A stretch of 36,072 bases of DNA from Bacillus xiamenensis (GTDB lineage Bacteria > Bacillota > Bacilli > Bacillales > Bacillaceae), in contig NZ_AMSH01000032.1 in assembly GCF_000300535.1 (NCBI RefSeq), positions 1 to 36,072 of the forward strand. Direction: 5' to 3'. The notes under the pieces are model-generated. The model worked only from the letters and a program-made list of their open reading frames with translations. It had not been told where the DNA came from and ran no database searches. Position 1 is the first letter of the stretch. The number at the start of each line of letters is the position of its first letter. The position numbers and the translations under genes were made by a program. Of the stretch, positions 17,915 through 26,382 are shown in pieces.

Positions 17915-18139
17915 CTAGGTCTTTTTAAGGGGGATGACTGCGCCAATGAAAAAAAAGAACATTCCTAAGCATGCCGTATAAAATGTCACCGTTCCATATA
18001 GGTCTTGAAAGAAGCGCAGCCATGAGAAATCATTCATAAAATGATTGACCGCATTTAAGTCAAATACAAGCAAGATCACAGCCGATGATAAAAAATGTGC
18101 GCCGATAAAAAGAAGTATGGTCTTTTGAACAAACGACAT
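17915..18139 (-). CDS. Small membrane protein, 74 residues, divergent from yugO
   Basis: A 74-residue protein with two predicted membrane helices (about 8-28 and 44-68), ending in IPLKKT. I do not recognise a family. ATG 18139 is chosen because AAGGAGG is eight bases upstream; an ATG two codons earlier is too close to it. The gene lies upstream of yugP on the same strand (72 bases away, no terminator seen) and back to back with yugO, so it could share regulation with either. Confidence 0.65.
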   Translation of the reverse strand: MSFVQKTILLFIGAHFLSSAVILLVFDLNAVNHFMNDFSWLRFFQDLYGTVTFYTACLGMFFFFIGAVIPLKKT

Positions 18140-18267
18140 TCGCATTCCCTCCTTCTTCTCTCTTATTTTAAGATATGGTTTCTGTTTCAATACATGACGA
18201 AGATGAAAATTTGTTTCCTCAATCGGGCATACTGAACATGAGCAGTCTCCCTGAAAGGACGAGTCCG

Positions 18268-19254
18268 ATGAAATCAAACCGTATCTTTATCGCTTGGCTA
18301 AGATGGCCTCTTTTTCTTCGCATTGCCATCATTATTTGTTTCATACTTCTCTTTTTTGGACAATTAATCGTGTTACTTGAACCAAAGCAGTACCATACGA
18401 TCTTTGATGGGATTTGGTGGGCACTCATTACAGTTTCTACTGTTGGATACGGTGATTTTGTGCCGCAAACCACGCCCGGGCAAGTAGCAGGCATGGCGCT
18501 CATTTTTATCGGAGCAAGCTTTGTCACTGCTTACTTTGCCACGCTTGCCGCCGCTGTGTTTAGCAAACAGCATCATTATGTAGAGGGGAAGGTTTCGTTC
18601 AAAGGGAAAGGACATCTGATCATCGTCGGGTGGAATGAGAAAACAAACAAACTGCTTCAATCGTTTCAAACGATTGATCCCGCCATGCCGATTGTGCTGA
18701 TTGATGACTCCTTAAAGGAAGGGCCTCTTTTAGAAAATGTTCATTTTATTAAAGGACATGGTACCGAAGATGTGACTCTGCGCAAAGCCAATATTACGGG
18801 CGCAGATACACTAATGATTACCGCAGACCAGCATGAAAATGAAGTGACAGCCGATATGCAAAGCGTCTTAACCTTGCTCGCAGCAAAAGGGTTAAATCCT
18901 TCGTTATATTGTTTAATTGAAATCTTAACAGATCGTTATGTGAAAAATGCTGAGCGGGCTGGAGCCAATCAAGTCATCCACACGTCTGATGCCGTCAATC
19001 ATTTAATGGTGGAACATTTTCTTTTAAAAGAACAGCTCCTGGCGTTAAAGAAAAAACGACATATGACACTGCATAAACACATCACCATCATTCCGGTACC
19101 GGCTTCATTAGCTGGAGAGACATTCTTAACAGCGCTCCATCACTTTCTAGAGCATCATGTGATCATTATAGGTGTACAAAAAAAAGAAGGACCCATGATG
19201 AATCCTCCCTTTGGATATGAGCTTCACCCAGAGGATGAGCTAATCAGCCTTTAA
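18268..19254 (+). CDS. yugO: Potassium channel YugO (2-TM pore plus RCK_N)
   Basis: A 328-residue potassium channel. The selectivity filter TVGYGD is at residues 58-63 between two helices (about 16-36 and 72-92), followed by an RCK_N/TrkA-N domain beginning GHLIIVGWNEKT, which binds a nucleotide or ligand and gates the pore. In B. subtilis YugO releases K+ and drives electrical signalling in biofilms. ATG 18268 follows GAAAGGA at nine bases; upstream in-frame starts at 18175 and 18238 lack ribosome sites. Its stop overlaps that of yugN. No mstX-like (Mistic) gene precedes it, unlike B. subtilis. Confidence 0.92.
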   Translation: MKSNRIFIAWLRWPLFLRIAIIICFILLFFGQLIVLLEPKQYHTIFDGIWWALITVSTVGYGDFVPQTTPGQVAGMALIFIGASFVTAYFATLAAAVFSKQHHYVEGKVSFKGKGHLIIVGWNEKTNKLLQSFQTIDPAMPIVLIDDSLKEGPLLENVHFIKGHGTEDVTLRKANITGADTLMITADQHENEVTADMQSVLTLLAAKGLNPSLYCLIEILTDRYVKNAERAGANQVIHTSDAVNHLMVEHFLLKEQLLALKKKRHMTLHKHITIIPVPASLAGETFLTALHHFLEHHVIIIGVQKKEGPMMNPPFGYELHPEDELISL

Positions 19255-19652
19255 AGCAGCGCGTCTTCTAATTCCTTAACGAGTGAAAAGCCAATGTCGG
19301 TATAAGCCTTTGACACATCTCCATCTTTCTCTTTTGGCTCTTGGAATTGGTTAAATGATGCCCCCACATTTCCAACCATTGCATGGTCATCTAATTTGTC
19401 TTGATACACATGCTTTAAGAGAAATGGATGTCCCATTTTTACGACAACGCCGGGCTGATCAAGCTGCCCTTTCTCGGCTGTAAATGGAACTCTCAGAAAG
19501 GTGTAGCCGTCACGGTTGTCAATTTTATAATCGAAATAGCCGTGATCATAATCCCAATTGCCATTGATGACGTATCCGAGCGGCTTCATGGTTTCTTCTA
19601 GATGGTATAGTGTGAAGCTTTCACCAGTCAGCCTGGATGGTACATGAATCAT
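19251..19652 (-). CDS. yugN: YugN-like family protein
   Basis: A 133-residue soluble protein of the YugN-like family (function unknown), with the recognisable stretches MKPLGYVINGNWDYDHGYFD and VVKMGHPFLLKH. ATG 19652 follows AAGGAGG at seven bases; the open frame runs 17 codons further upstream but overlaps the end region of the preceding gene. It is 29 bases downstream of the GerPA/GerPF-like gene. Its 3' end overlaps that of yugO by four bases (the palindrome TTAA), with no terminator between. Confidence 0.85.
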   Translation of the reverse strand: MIHVPSRLTGESFTLYHLEETMKPLGYVINGNWDYDHGYFDYKIDNRDGYTFLRVPFTAEKGQLDQPGVVVKMGHPFLLKHVYQDKLDDHAMVGNVGASFNQFQEPKEKDGDVSKAYTDIGFSLVKELEDALL

Positions 19653-19681
19653 ACAGAACCCTCCTTTTTGTATAGGGTTCG

Positions 19682-19900
19682 TTAAAGAGAGGAATTCATA
19701 CATCTGCCCCTCGTGATTTGTACATTGTTTGTAAAAGCGGCATCCAACAAGCTCTGGCTGGATGATGCATTTGTCTCATTCGCACTGCCCGCTCCTGATG
19801 TGTCCTTCACAGCACTCATTGGACAGATTCGCCCGACATTGCCAAAGTTAACAATGGCCTGCCCAGAAATATCATGAATATAAATATGATTTGTTCTCAT
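19682..19900 (-). CDS. GerPA/GerPF-like spore germination protein
   Basis: A 72-residue protein with the small GerPA/GerPF family pattern: an N-terminal strand (HIYIHDISGQAIVNFGNVG), a Pro-Met/Ser motif and a Gly-Ser-Asn segment (SGAGSANET). The GerP proteins help germinants pass the spore coat and are expressed in the mother cell. Such genes usually occur as the gerPA-F operon; this one stands alone with yugN. ATG 19900 is preferred because GGAGGAGG lies about nine bases upstream; a longer start at 19921 would overlap that site. I do not recall this gene at this place in B. subtilis. Confidence 0.72.
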   Translation of the reverse strand: MRTNHIYIHDISGQAIVNFGNVGRICPMSAVKDTSGAGSANETNASSSQSLLDAAFTNNVQITRGRCMNSSL

Positions 19901-19982
19901 CGCTTCTTCAACCTCCTCCATTGATTATTCTATGTTCAAAACATCGGAAGGCTTGCACTGGAACCATGAGAAAACAAAAAAA

Positions 19983-20006
19983 GGCACACCTTTTAACAGG
20001 TGTGCT
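19983..20006. terminator. Left copy of the duplicated pgi terminator hairpin
   Basis: GCACACC pairs with GGTGTGC around TTTTAACA. It is preceded by seven As, which on the minus strand give the U-tract that terminates pgi. The 24 bases recur at 20178-20201 with one difference. The repeat element lies exactly between the two copies. Confidence 0.88.
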
Positions 20007-20176
20007 CAGATTGTGGACAAAGGGCTAAAATGATTTTTATTTTAGCCCTTTGTCTTCTTTTAAGCGTGATCTGAAAACCTTTACAGTCTATGAAGGACGA
20101 GTACCGGAGCGAATTTAACATTCGTGAGCACCGGCACGCAGGACTGACACCGAATGCGAGGGTTTGTCTACACGCT
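20007..20176 (+). mobile_element. Complete copy of a 170-base structured, terminator-targeting repeat (MITE-like)
   Basis: Left end CAGATTGTGGACAAA and right end TTTGTCTACACGCT are imperfect inverted repeats (11 of 15 with the flanking base). Left domain: a perfect 16-bp hairpin (20016-20031 with 20039-20054). Right domain (20063-20176): nested helices AGCGTG/CACGCT, AAACC/GGTTT, CAGTC/GACTG, GTACCGG/CCGGCAC (one mismatch) and CGAAT/ATTCG. There is no coding capacity of note. It is flanked by a 24-base direct repeat of the pgi terminator hairpin. Two partial copies lie at the window edges. It accounts for most of the 310 bases between pgi and the GerPA/GerPF-like gene. Confidence 0.85.
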
Positions 20177-20177
20177 C

Positions 20178-20201
20178 GGCACACCTTTTAACAAGTGTGC
20201 T
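20178..20201. terminator. Right copy of the duplicated pgi terminator hairpin
   Basis: Differs from 19983-20006 at one base (A for G), which breaks one stem pair. It is followed by Ts on the plus strand only. Transcripts of pgi meet this copy first but without a U-tract, so they probably continue through the repeat element to the left copy. Confidence 0.85.
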
Positions 20202-20210
20202 TTTTCGTTC

Positions 20211-21566
20211 TTAAGATTGTTTGAGACGGCTTTCAAGTTCTGCCTTTTTCTCTTCGAAGCCCGGTTTTCCTAATAAAGCAAACATATTCACTTTATACGC
20301 TTCTACTCCTGGCTGATCGAATGGGTTGACGCCTAGTAAGTAACCAGACATCGCACATGCTTTCTCGAAGAAGTACACGAGATATCCGAATGTATAAGCA
20401 TCCATCTCAGGAATGGTGACAATCAGGTTCGGTACTTTCCCATCAGTATGGGCAAGCATTGTCCCTTCAAATGCTTTTTTATTGACGAAATCGACTGTTT
20501 TTCCTGCTAAATAGTTTAAGCCATCAAGGTCTTGTTCTTCTGCTTCAATGACCAGCTCATGACGAGGCTTGTCTACATTCACAATTGTTTCAAACAAGTC
20601 TCTTCTTCCCTCTTGCACATACTGACCAAGTGAATGAAGATCAGTTGAGAAGTTGGCAGATGAAGGATAGATTCCTTTTTCATCTTTTCCTTCACTTTCG
20701 CCGAATAATTGCTTCCACCATTCTGCAAAGTATTGTAATCCTGGCTCATAGTTAATCAGCATTTCAATTGTCCGGCCTTTATTGTAAAGAACATGACGGA
20801 CAACTGCATATTGATAAGCCGCATTTTCTGTGAGCTCAGATGAAGCGAAGTCTTCGCTTGCTTTCGCAGCACCTTCCATCATTTGATCAATGTCTGCACC
20901 GCTCACAGCGATTGGCAATAGACCGACTGCTGTTAAAACGGAATAGCGTCCACCGACATCATCAGGGATGATAAATGTTTCATAGCCTTCTTCTGTTGCT
21001 AAAGTTTTAAGAGCTCCGCGCGCCTTGTCAGTTGTCGCATAGATACGTTTTTTCGCTTCTTCAGCACCATATTTTTCGATAAGGAGCTTTTTAAAGATGC
21101 GGAACGCAATGGCTGGCTCTGTTGTTGTACCAGATTTTGAAATCACGTTAATGGAGAAATCGGCATCCTCCAGCAAATCCATGACATCGGTTAAATAAGA
21201 GGAACTGATGTTGTTTCCAATAAAAATGATTTGCGGTGTCTTGCGTTTGGCCTTTGGCAGCGCATTATAGAAAGAATGGTTTAAAAACTCAATGGCCGCA
21301 CGTGCGCCAAGATAAGACCCGCCGATTCCTACAACGAGTAATACATCAGAATCAGACTTAATCTTCTCTGCACTTTTTTTAATACGGGCAAATTCTTCAC
21401 GATCATATTGCTTCGGTAAATCAACCCAGCCTAAATAATCACTGCCAGTACCCGTTTGCTCATGAATATGATGATGGGCCACCTTCACAAAATCTTTTAA
21501 ATATGTAAGCTCATGTTCTTGAAAGAAAGGTAACGCTTTCGAGTAGTCAAATTGAATATGTGTCAT
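20211..21566 (-). CDS. pgi: Glucose-6-phosphate isomerase
   Basis: Interconverts glucose 6-phosphate and fructose 6-phosphate in glycolysis. The 451 residues fit the short Bacillus-type [17 protein letters not shown] (phosphate-binding region) and [16 protein letters not shown] are typical, as is [16 protein letters not shown] with the conserved glutamates and the later histidine region. ATG 21566 has GGAGGG ten bases upstream. It is preceded by yugK on the same strand with a hairpin at 21659-21685 between them. Its terminator has been split by a repeat element. Confidence 0.97.
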   Translation of the reverse strand: MTHIQFDYSKALPFFQEHELTYLKDFVKVAHHHIHEQTGTGSDYLGWVDLPKQYDREEFARIKKSAEKIKSDSDVLLVVGIGGSYLGARAAIEFLNHSFYNALPKAKRKTPQIIFIGNNISSSYLTDVMDLLEDADFSINVISKSGTTTEPAIAFRIFKKLLIEKYGAEEAKKRIYATTDKARGALKTLATEEGYETFIIPDDVGGRYSVLTAVGLLPIAVSGADIDQMMEGAAKASEDFASSELTENAAYQYAVVRHVLYNKGRTIEMLINYEPGLQYFAEWWKQLFGESEGKDEKGIYPSSANFSTDLHSLGQYVQEGRRDLFETIVNVDKPRHELVIEAEEQDLDGLNYLAGKTVDFVNKKAFEGTMLAHTDGKVPNLIVTIPEMDAYTFGYLVYFFEKACAMSGYLLGVNPFDQPGVEAYKVNMFALLGKPGFEEKKAELESRLKQS

Positions 21567-21658
21567 CGCTTATAAGCCCTCCATTACGTTAGTTCTGTCC
21601 CTTTCACTTTAGCGGAACTAGCTATTGAAATCAAGTGATCGTCATTGATGCAGCATAA

Positions 21659-21685
21659 AGCCGCTCCTCATGAAGAAAAGCGGCT
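21659..21685 (-). terminator. Terminator after yugK
   Basis: AGCCGCT pairs with AGCGGCT with inner pairing; a short T stretch follows on the minus strand. Confidence 0.65.
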
Positions 21686-21692
21686 ATCAAGA

Positions 21693-22865
21693 TTATAAAG
21701 AGGCCTTTAAAATAGACAGAATGTCATCACGGTTTAGTTTCATAAAGTTACCAAAGCCGCCATATTCCATTTCTTTTGCCGCAATATCAGCAATTTTGTC
21801 TAGTTGATCTTCGCCGATGTCATAATCCGCTAAACGGTTTGGTGCACCTAGGCTAGTCCAGAAGGCTGACAGCTTGTCGATTCCTTCTAATGCGATGTCA
21901 CGATCTGTTTTTCCTTCTGTTTCAATGTCAAACATGTGAAGCATAAGGTGTTTAAAACGTTCCACATTATGATCAAGTGTATGACGCATCCAATTTGGGA
22001 AAATGATCGCAAGTCCACCCGCATGCGGAATGTCATAAACAGCGGATACCGCATGCTCAATCGTATGAGATGCCCAGTCTCCAAAATAGCCCATTTGCAG
22101 TGTGCCATTTAAAGCAATCGTTCCAGCATAAAGAATTGTTTCGCGGTGCTCATAGTTTTGTAAGTCTTCAAGCAGTTTTGGTGCTGTCTCGATGACCGTT
22201 TGAAGAACGGCAAAACACATCCGATCTTGTAGAGGCGTATTTTTGACATGATGGAAGTATTGTTCAAATACGTGGCTCATCATATCGACCATGCCATATA
22301 CCGTCTGGTTTTCTGGTACAGAATACGTATGTTCAGGGTCTAAAATAGAAAAGACAGGGTGCGTCACTGAACTTCCCCACACGTATTTTTCATTTGTTTC
22401 CCAGTTTGTGATCACAGAGTCCGGGTTCATTTCTGAGCCGGTCGCTGCAAGTGTCAATACTGTGCCAAATGGCAATGCTTTTTGAGCGGTTGTTTTCTTT
22501 GAAATAATATCCCAAACATCCCCGTCATATGCTGCTCCAGCTGCAATCGCTTTTGTACAGTCGATGACACTTCCACCGCCAACGGCTAATAAGAAATCAA
22601 TTTTTTCAGCTTGGCAGATCTCGATTCCCTTTTTCACTGTCGTGAGGCGAGGGTTCGGTTCAACACCAGACAGCTCATATACTTCAGCCTCTGCTTCATT
22701 TAAAGCACTGATCACGTGATCATAAAGACCATTTTTCTTAATACTGCCTCCGCCGTATACAAGTAACACTCGTTTCCCATAACGAGCGAGTTCGTTTTTG
22801 AGTCCTTCTAGTTGTCCTTTTCCAAACATTAATTTGGTTGGATTATAGTAAATAAAGTTCTCCAT
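21693..22865 (-). CDS. yugK: Iron-containing alcohol dehydrogenase YugK (butanol dehydrogenase-like)
   Basis: A 390-residue group III iron-dependent NAD(P)H alcohol dehydrogenase. The nucleotide-binding GGGS motifs ([18 protein letters not shown]) are in the N-terminal half, and the metal-ligand histidine cluster is in [19 protein letters not shown]. Members reduce aldehydes such as butyraldehyde; the substrate here is unknown. It is a close paralogue of the next gene upstream (yugJ), with long identical stretches, so the pair arose by duplication; the same pair occurs in B. subtilis. The start ATG 22865 follows AAGGAGAT. Confidence 0.92.
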   Translation of the reverse strand: MENFIYYNPTKLMFGKGQLEGLKNELARYGKRVLLVYGGGSIKKNGLYDHVISALNEAEAEVYELSGVEPNPRLTTVKKGIEICQAEKIDFLLAVGGGSVIDCTKAIAAGAAYDGDVWDIISKKTTAQKALPFGTVLTLAATGSEMNPDSVITNWETNEKYVWGSSVTHPVFSILDPEHTYSVPENQTVYGMVDMMSHVFEQYFHHVKNTPLQDRMCFAVLQTVIETAPKLLEDLQNYEHRETILYAGTIALNGTLQMGYFGDWASHTIEHAVSAVYDIPHAGGLAIIFPNWMRHTLDHNVERFKHLMLHMFDIETEGKTDRDIALEGIDKLSAFWTSLGAPNRLADYDIGEDQLDKIADIAAKEMEYGGFGNFMKLNRDDILSILKASL

Positions 22866-22943
22866 CTGTTCAACATCTCCTTACAACGAATATATCCAAA
22901 AACATGAAAGACTACTGTAACATATGTACACACTGAACTCAAA

Positions 22944-22977
22944 AAAAAGATAACTGCTCGAAAGCAGCTATCTTTTT
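22944..22977 (-). terminator. Terminator after yugJ
   Basis: AGATA-A-CTGCT pairs with AGCAG-C-TATCT (one mismatch) with a tight loop; the minus strand continues with eight Ts. Confidence 0.88.
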
Positions 22978-22986
22978 GACATTCGA

Positions 22987-24150
22987 TTATAGAGAAGCGT
23001 TTAAAATAGCTAGAACGTCTTCTTTGTTCAGCTTTTTAAATTGACCAAATTCACCGCGTGCCATTGCACGGTCTGCAATTAAATCAATTTTCTCATCGTT
23101 AATGTCATAATCAGCTAAACGACTTGGTGCTCCTAGGCTTGTCCAGAAAGCAGACAGTTTGTCGATTCCTTCTAAGCCAACTTCTTCATCTGTTTTCCCC
23201 GCAGGGTCTACATCAAATACACGCACCGCTAATTGTTTGAAGCGGCCTGGGTTTTCTTGAATGACATGCTTCATCCAGTTCGGGAACAAGATCGCAAGTC
23301 CGCCTGCATGAGGGATGTCATAGACAGCGGATACCGCATGCTCAATATTGTGAGATGCCCAGTCACCGCGTGCGCCCATAGAAAGCATTCCATTTAGCGC
23401 AATTGTACCCGTAAATAAGATGGTTTCACGGAGTTCGTAATTTTCCAGATCGTTGATCAGCTTCGGTGCCGTTTCAATGACGGTACGAAGAAGTCCTTCA
23501 CACATACGATCTTGGTAAGGTGTATTTTCTGTGTGATGGAAATATTGTTCAAACACGTGAGACATCATGTCGACCATGCCATAAATCGTATGGTTTTTTG
23601 GCACAGTAAATGTATTGACTGGGTCAAGAATAGAGAATTTAGGGAAGACAGCTGGACTGCCCCATCCGTATTTCTCATTTGTTTCCCAGTTTGTGATGAC
23701 GGAGCCAGAGTTCATTTCAGAACCTGTCGCGGCAAGTGTTAATACTGTACCAAATGGGATGGCTTCCATTGGGACATGCTTACGAGTGACGATATCCCAA
23801 GCATCTCCATCGTATTTCGCACCAGCTGCGATCGCTTTGGTTGCGTCAATGACGCTACCGCCGCCGACTGCCAAAATAAAATCAATTTGGTTCTCTTTGC
23901 AAAGCTCAACCCCTTTTCTAACCGTTGTTAAGCGCGGGTTTGGCTCAACACCAGCAAGCTCAGTGATTGTAGCTCCTGATTCTTTTAAGATGCTGACAAC
24001 TTGGTCATAAAGGCCATTTCGTTTAATGCTACCTCCACCATATACAAGCAATACGTTTTTTCCGTAGTGTTTTAGTTCATCTGAAAGGGCTGATACTTCT
24101 CCCTTTCCAAAGATTAATTTCGTTGGGTTCCAATAAGTAAATCGATCCAT
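22987..24150 (-). CDS. yugJ: Iron-containing alcohol dehydrogenase YugJ (butanol dehydrogenase-like)
   Basis: A 387-residue paralogue of yugK, with VYGGGSIKR and [13 protein letters not shown] for the cofactor and [18 protein letters not shown] for the iron site. ATG 24150 is chosen because AGGAGG lies seven bases upstream; the frame is open 53 codons further but that stretch has no homology-like features. The gene ends in its own strong terminator, so yugJ and yugK are probably separate units. It faces yuzA divergently. Confidence 0.92.
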   Translation of the reverse strand: MDRFTYWNPTKLIFGKGEVSALSDELKHYGKNVLLVYGGGSIKRNGLYDQVVSILKESGATITELAGVEPNPRLTTVRKGVELCKENQIDFILAVGGGSVIDATKAIAAGAKYDGDAWDIVTRKHVPMEAIPFGTVLTLAATGSEMNSGSVITNWETNEKYGWGSPAVFPKFSILDPVNTFTVPKNHTIYGMVDMMSHVFEQYFHHTENTPYQDRMCEGLLRTVIETAPKLINDLENYELRETILFTGTIALNGMLSMGARGDWASHNIEHAVSAVYDIPHAGGLAILFPNWMKHVIQENPGRFKQLAVRVFDVDPAGKTDEEVGLEGIDKLSAFWTSLGAPSRLADYDINDEKIDLIADRAMARGEFGQFKKLNKEDVLAILNASL

Positions 24151-24294
24151 GTGATCTCCTCCTCGCGCTACATTATGCGCCTCTTTCCTTCCAAAAGTAA
24201 AGTAATTTGCTTTCATCCATTTTCTTACGCATAGTTTGGCTAAAAATCTGCAAAATATAAATGTATTGATACTGTAGCGAAAGGAGGAATCACG

Positions 24295-24531
24295 ATGAGT
24301 GCTATTCAACGTATTGCCCTCGTGCTCACGATTATCGGTGCTATTAACTGGGGACTAATCGGCTTTTTTCAATTTGACTTAGTAGCAGCGATCTTTGGCG
24401 GTCAAGGTGCTGCATTATCACGTATTATTTATGGTCTTGTTGGAATTGCAGGTCTTGTTAACCTTGGTCTATTATTCAAGCCAAGCGAAGAAGCTGTCCG
24501 CCGTGACGAGCCGAATCCAGAGGTTCGCTAA
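24295..24531 (+). CDS. yuzA: DUF378 small membrane protein YuzA
   Basis: A 78-residue protein with two membrane helices (about 5-28 and 42-64) and the DUF378 pattern [18 protein letters not shown]...DLVAAIFGG...[12 protein letters not shown]. Function unknown. ATG 24295 follows AAAGGAGG at seven bases. It is a monocistronic gene divergent from yugJ and ends in the terminator at 24573-24598. Confidence 0.9.
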   Translation: MSAIQRIALVLTIIGAINWGLIGFFQFDLVAAIFGGQGAALSRIIYGLVGIAGLVNLGLLFKPSEEAVRRDEPNPEVR

Positions 24532-24546
24532 CAAAAGACATAAAAA

Positions 24547-24569
24547 AGGCTGCCTATATGAGGCAGCCT
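24547..24569 (-). terminator. Terminator after yugI (minus direction)
   Basis: AGGCTGCCT pairs with AGGCAGCCT; six As on its left become Ts on the minus strand. Confidence 0.8.
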
Positions 24570-24572
24570 AAG

Positions 24573-24598
24573 GCACCGTTTGAAGCGGTGCTTTTTTT
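24573..24598 (+). terminator. Terminator after yuzA (plus direction)
   Basis: GCACCG pairs with CGGTGC and is followed by seven Ts. It stands back to back with the yugI terminator, one for each direction. Confidence 0.85.
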
Positions 24599-24989
24599 AT
24601 TTCTTGATAAGGTCTTTACGGTTAGATTGCTCAATCCACTCTTCAAGTTTATCTTTCAGTGTATTGAACCCTTGTGGTGCAGCAGCTTCTTCTTTCACTT
24701 GCTGTGGTCTTTGTTTCTTTGGTTTGCTTTCTTTTCTTTCAGGTGCTTCTTGTGTTGCACGGATAGAAAGGCTGATTTTACCAGCATTTTCATCAACAGA
24801 AAGAACTTTTACTTGAACTTCGTCACCAATTGAAAGGTGCTCGTTGATGTCTTTTACAAAGCCATGTGTCACTTCTGAAATGTGCACAAGTCCTTGAGTT
24901 TCTTCATCTAATGCAACAAACGCACCATACGCTTGTAATCCTGTTACTTTACCAGTGTAAACACTGCCTACTTCAAACTTTGTCGCCAT
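24597..24989 (-). CDS. yugI: S1-domain RNA-binding protein YugI (general stress protein 13)
   Basis: A 130-residue protein. Residues 1-75 form one S1 RNA-binding domain (GSVYTGKVTGLQAYGAFVAL and GLVHISEVTHGFVKDI), followed by a basic, glutamate- and glutamine-rich linker (APERKESKPKKQRPQQ) and a short C-terminal helix. B. subtilis YugI is a ribosome-associated general stress protein. ATG 24989 follows AGGAGTT at eight bases. Confidence 0.93.
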   Translation of the reverse strand: MATKFEVGSVYTGKVTGLQAYGAFVALDEETQGLVHISEVTHGFVKDINEHLSIGDEVQVKVLSVDENAGKISLSIRATQEAPERKESKPKKQRPQQVKEEAAAPQGFNTLKDKLEEWIEQSNRKDLIKK

Positions 24990-25102
24990 GATAACAACTC
25001 CTAAATAAATGTTTTAATATTCGTTTATACGCAATTAAAAACTATATCACAGAACGGACAGTTTCGCAAAATATTTTTTAAAAGGGTTTAGATCATATGA
25101 AA

Positions 25103-25147
25103 AGGGGGAATACCTGAAAACAAGAATGCTTTCTAGTATTCCCCCCC
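25103..25147 (-). terminator. Second hairpin downstream of alaT
   Basis: GGGGGAATAC pairs with GTATTCCCCC around a long loop; Ts follow on the minus strand. With the hairpin at 25158-25190 it makes a double terminator for the alanine operon. Confidence 0.65.
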
Positions 25148-25157
25148 TAATTTGAGA

Positions 25158-25190
25158 GGCATGAGTCCAGATGGATTGATGCCTTTTTTT
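25158..25190 (-). terminator. First hairpin downstream of alaT
   Basis: AGGCAT pairs with ATGCCT with inner TCC/GGA pairing. The T-run is on the plus-strand side, so termination of alaT here alone may be weak. Confidence 0.6.
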
Positions 25191-26382
25191 ATTTTAAGAT
25201 GGCAGGTGCCTCTTCTTTCACTTGTCTACTTTGCAAAAACCGCTGGATTCTTGAAAGTGATTCCTGCAGGTGATCGAGTGACGATGCATATGAACAGCGA
25301 ATATGCCCTTCACCGCTTGGACCGAATACATTTCCAGGGACAACCGCTACTTTTTCGCTAAGCAGCAGCTCCTCGGCAAATTGTTCTGATGTCATGCCCG
25401 TGCTTTTAATGGACGGGAAAGCGTAAAACGCTCCGTTTGGCTGATGACATGTGAGTCCAAGTTCATTGAGAGAGCCGACAAACAAATTACGGCGCCTTCT
25501 GTAGCTTTTCTTCATTTTCTCCACATCTTCAAGTCCGTTTTTTAATGCTTCTTCAGCGGCATATTGTGCCATAGCCGGTGCACACATCATAGAATATTGA
25601 TGTATTTTCAGCATAGCCTCACGGAGTACAGGCGGTGCTGCCACATATCCTAAGCGCCAGCCTGTCATAGCAAATCCTTTTGAAAAACCTGAAATCAAAA
25701 TCGTTCTTTCCTTCATATCTTGAATCGCAGCCACGCTCGTAAAAGCTTCATCGTACGTTAGCTCTGCATAAATCTCATCCGTGATGATTAAAAGGTCATG
25801 CTCCTTTGCAAACTGAGCAATATCTTCAAGCTCTTCTTTCGAATAGACAGACCCTGTTGGGTTTGACGGAGAGCATAGCAAGATGGCTTTTGTCTTCGGC
25901 GTCAGCTTCGTGCGAAGATCAGCGGAATCGGCTTTGAAATCTTTTTCAGCTGATGTACTTAAATACACCGGTTCACCGCCCGCAAGTGTCGTAAGTGCCC
26001 CGTAGGCTACGAAACAAGGCTCTGGGATGATCACTTCATCACCGCTGTTTAGAATGGCGCGAAAGGCCAAATCAAGCGCCTGACTTCCGCCAACAGTAAT
26101 GATGAGTTCTTCTTCAGGACTGTAATCAACATGAAACCGCTTATATAAATACTGGCTTAATTCTTTTCGCAAAGAAAGCAGCCCAGCATTTGCCGTATAG
26201 GAGGTAAGTCCTTGTTCTAATGACATAATACTTGCTTCTCTCACATTCCAAGCGGTCACGAAATCCGGTTCACCGACACCGAGGGAGATGACTCCTTCCA
26301 TTGTGGCTGCCAAATCAAAGAATTTTCGAATACCTGACGGCTGAATGCTTTGTACCGTTTCAGATAAATAAGACTTTTTCAT
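25189..26382 (-). CDS. alaT: Alanine transaminase AlaT (class I/II aminotransferase)
   Basis: A 397-residue PLP-dependent aminotransferase making alanine from pyruvate. Schiff-base lysine is Lys235 in SGFSKGFAMTGWRLGY; SPSNPTGS (171-178) and VGGSQALD (98-104) contact PLP. B. subtilis alaT (yugH) is cotranscribed with the Lrp-type activator alaR. Here the ATG follows directly on the alaR stop (TAAATG) with no Shine-Dalgarno of its own, so translation is probably coupled to alaR. Confidence 0.93.
   Translation of the reverse strand: MKKSYLSETVQSIQPSGIRKFFDLAATMEGVISLGVGEPDFVTAWNVREASIMSLEQGLTSYTANAGLLSLRKELSQYLYKRFHVDYSPEEELIITVGGSQALDLAFRAILNSGDEVIIPEPCFVAYGALTTLAGGEPVYLSTSAEKDFKADSADLRTKLTPKTKAILLCSPSNPTGSVYSKEELEDIAQFAKEHDLLIITDEIYAELTYDEAFTSVAAIQDMKERTILISGFSKGFAMTGWRLGYVAAPPVLREAMLKIHQYSMMCAPAMAQYAAEEALKNGLEDVEKMKKSYRRRRNLFVGSLNELGLTCHQPNGAFYAFPSIKSTGMTSEQFAEELLLSEKVAVVPGNVFGPSGEGHIRCSYASSLDHLQESLSRIQRFLQSRQVKEEAPAILK

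Noticed and set aside
20007-20176. Group II intron or tRNA-like gene
   Set aside because: Too short, no domain V-like hairpin or GUGYG-type 5' end, and no cloverleaf with T-loop. Terminator targeting resembles group IIC introns, but the inverted ends and hairpin duplication do not.
19993-20184. 63-residue minus-strand open frame through the repeat element; a related one at 35775-36023 shares the peptide RQRAKIKIILALC
   Set aside because: The similarity comes from the repeat's hairpin DNA. There is no ribosome site, the frame ends differ between copies, and the hairpin constrains the sequence.
22987-24309. N-terminal extension of yugJ to 24309
   Set aside because: The extra 53 codons show no dehydrogenase features and overlap the yuzA start; a strong ribosome site supports 24150.
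24541-24598. Two adjacent hairpins as a riboswitch or small RNA
   Set aside because: Each has an A- or T-tract on its outer side, so they are back-to-back terminators of convergent yuzA and yugI.
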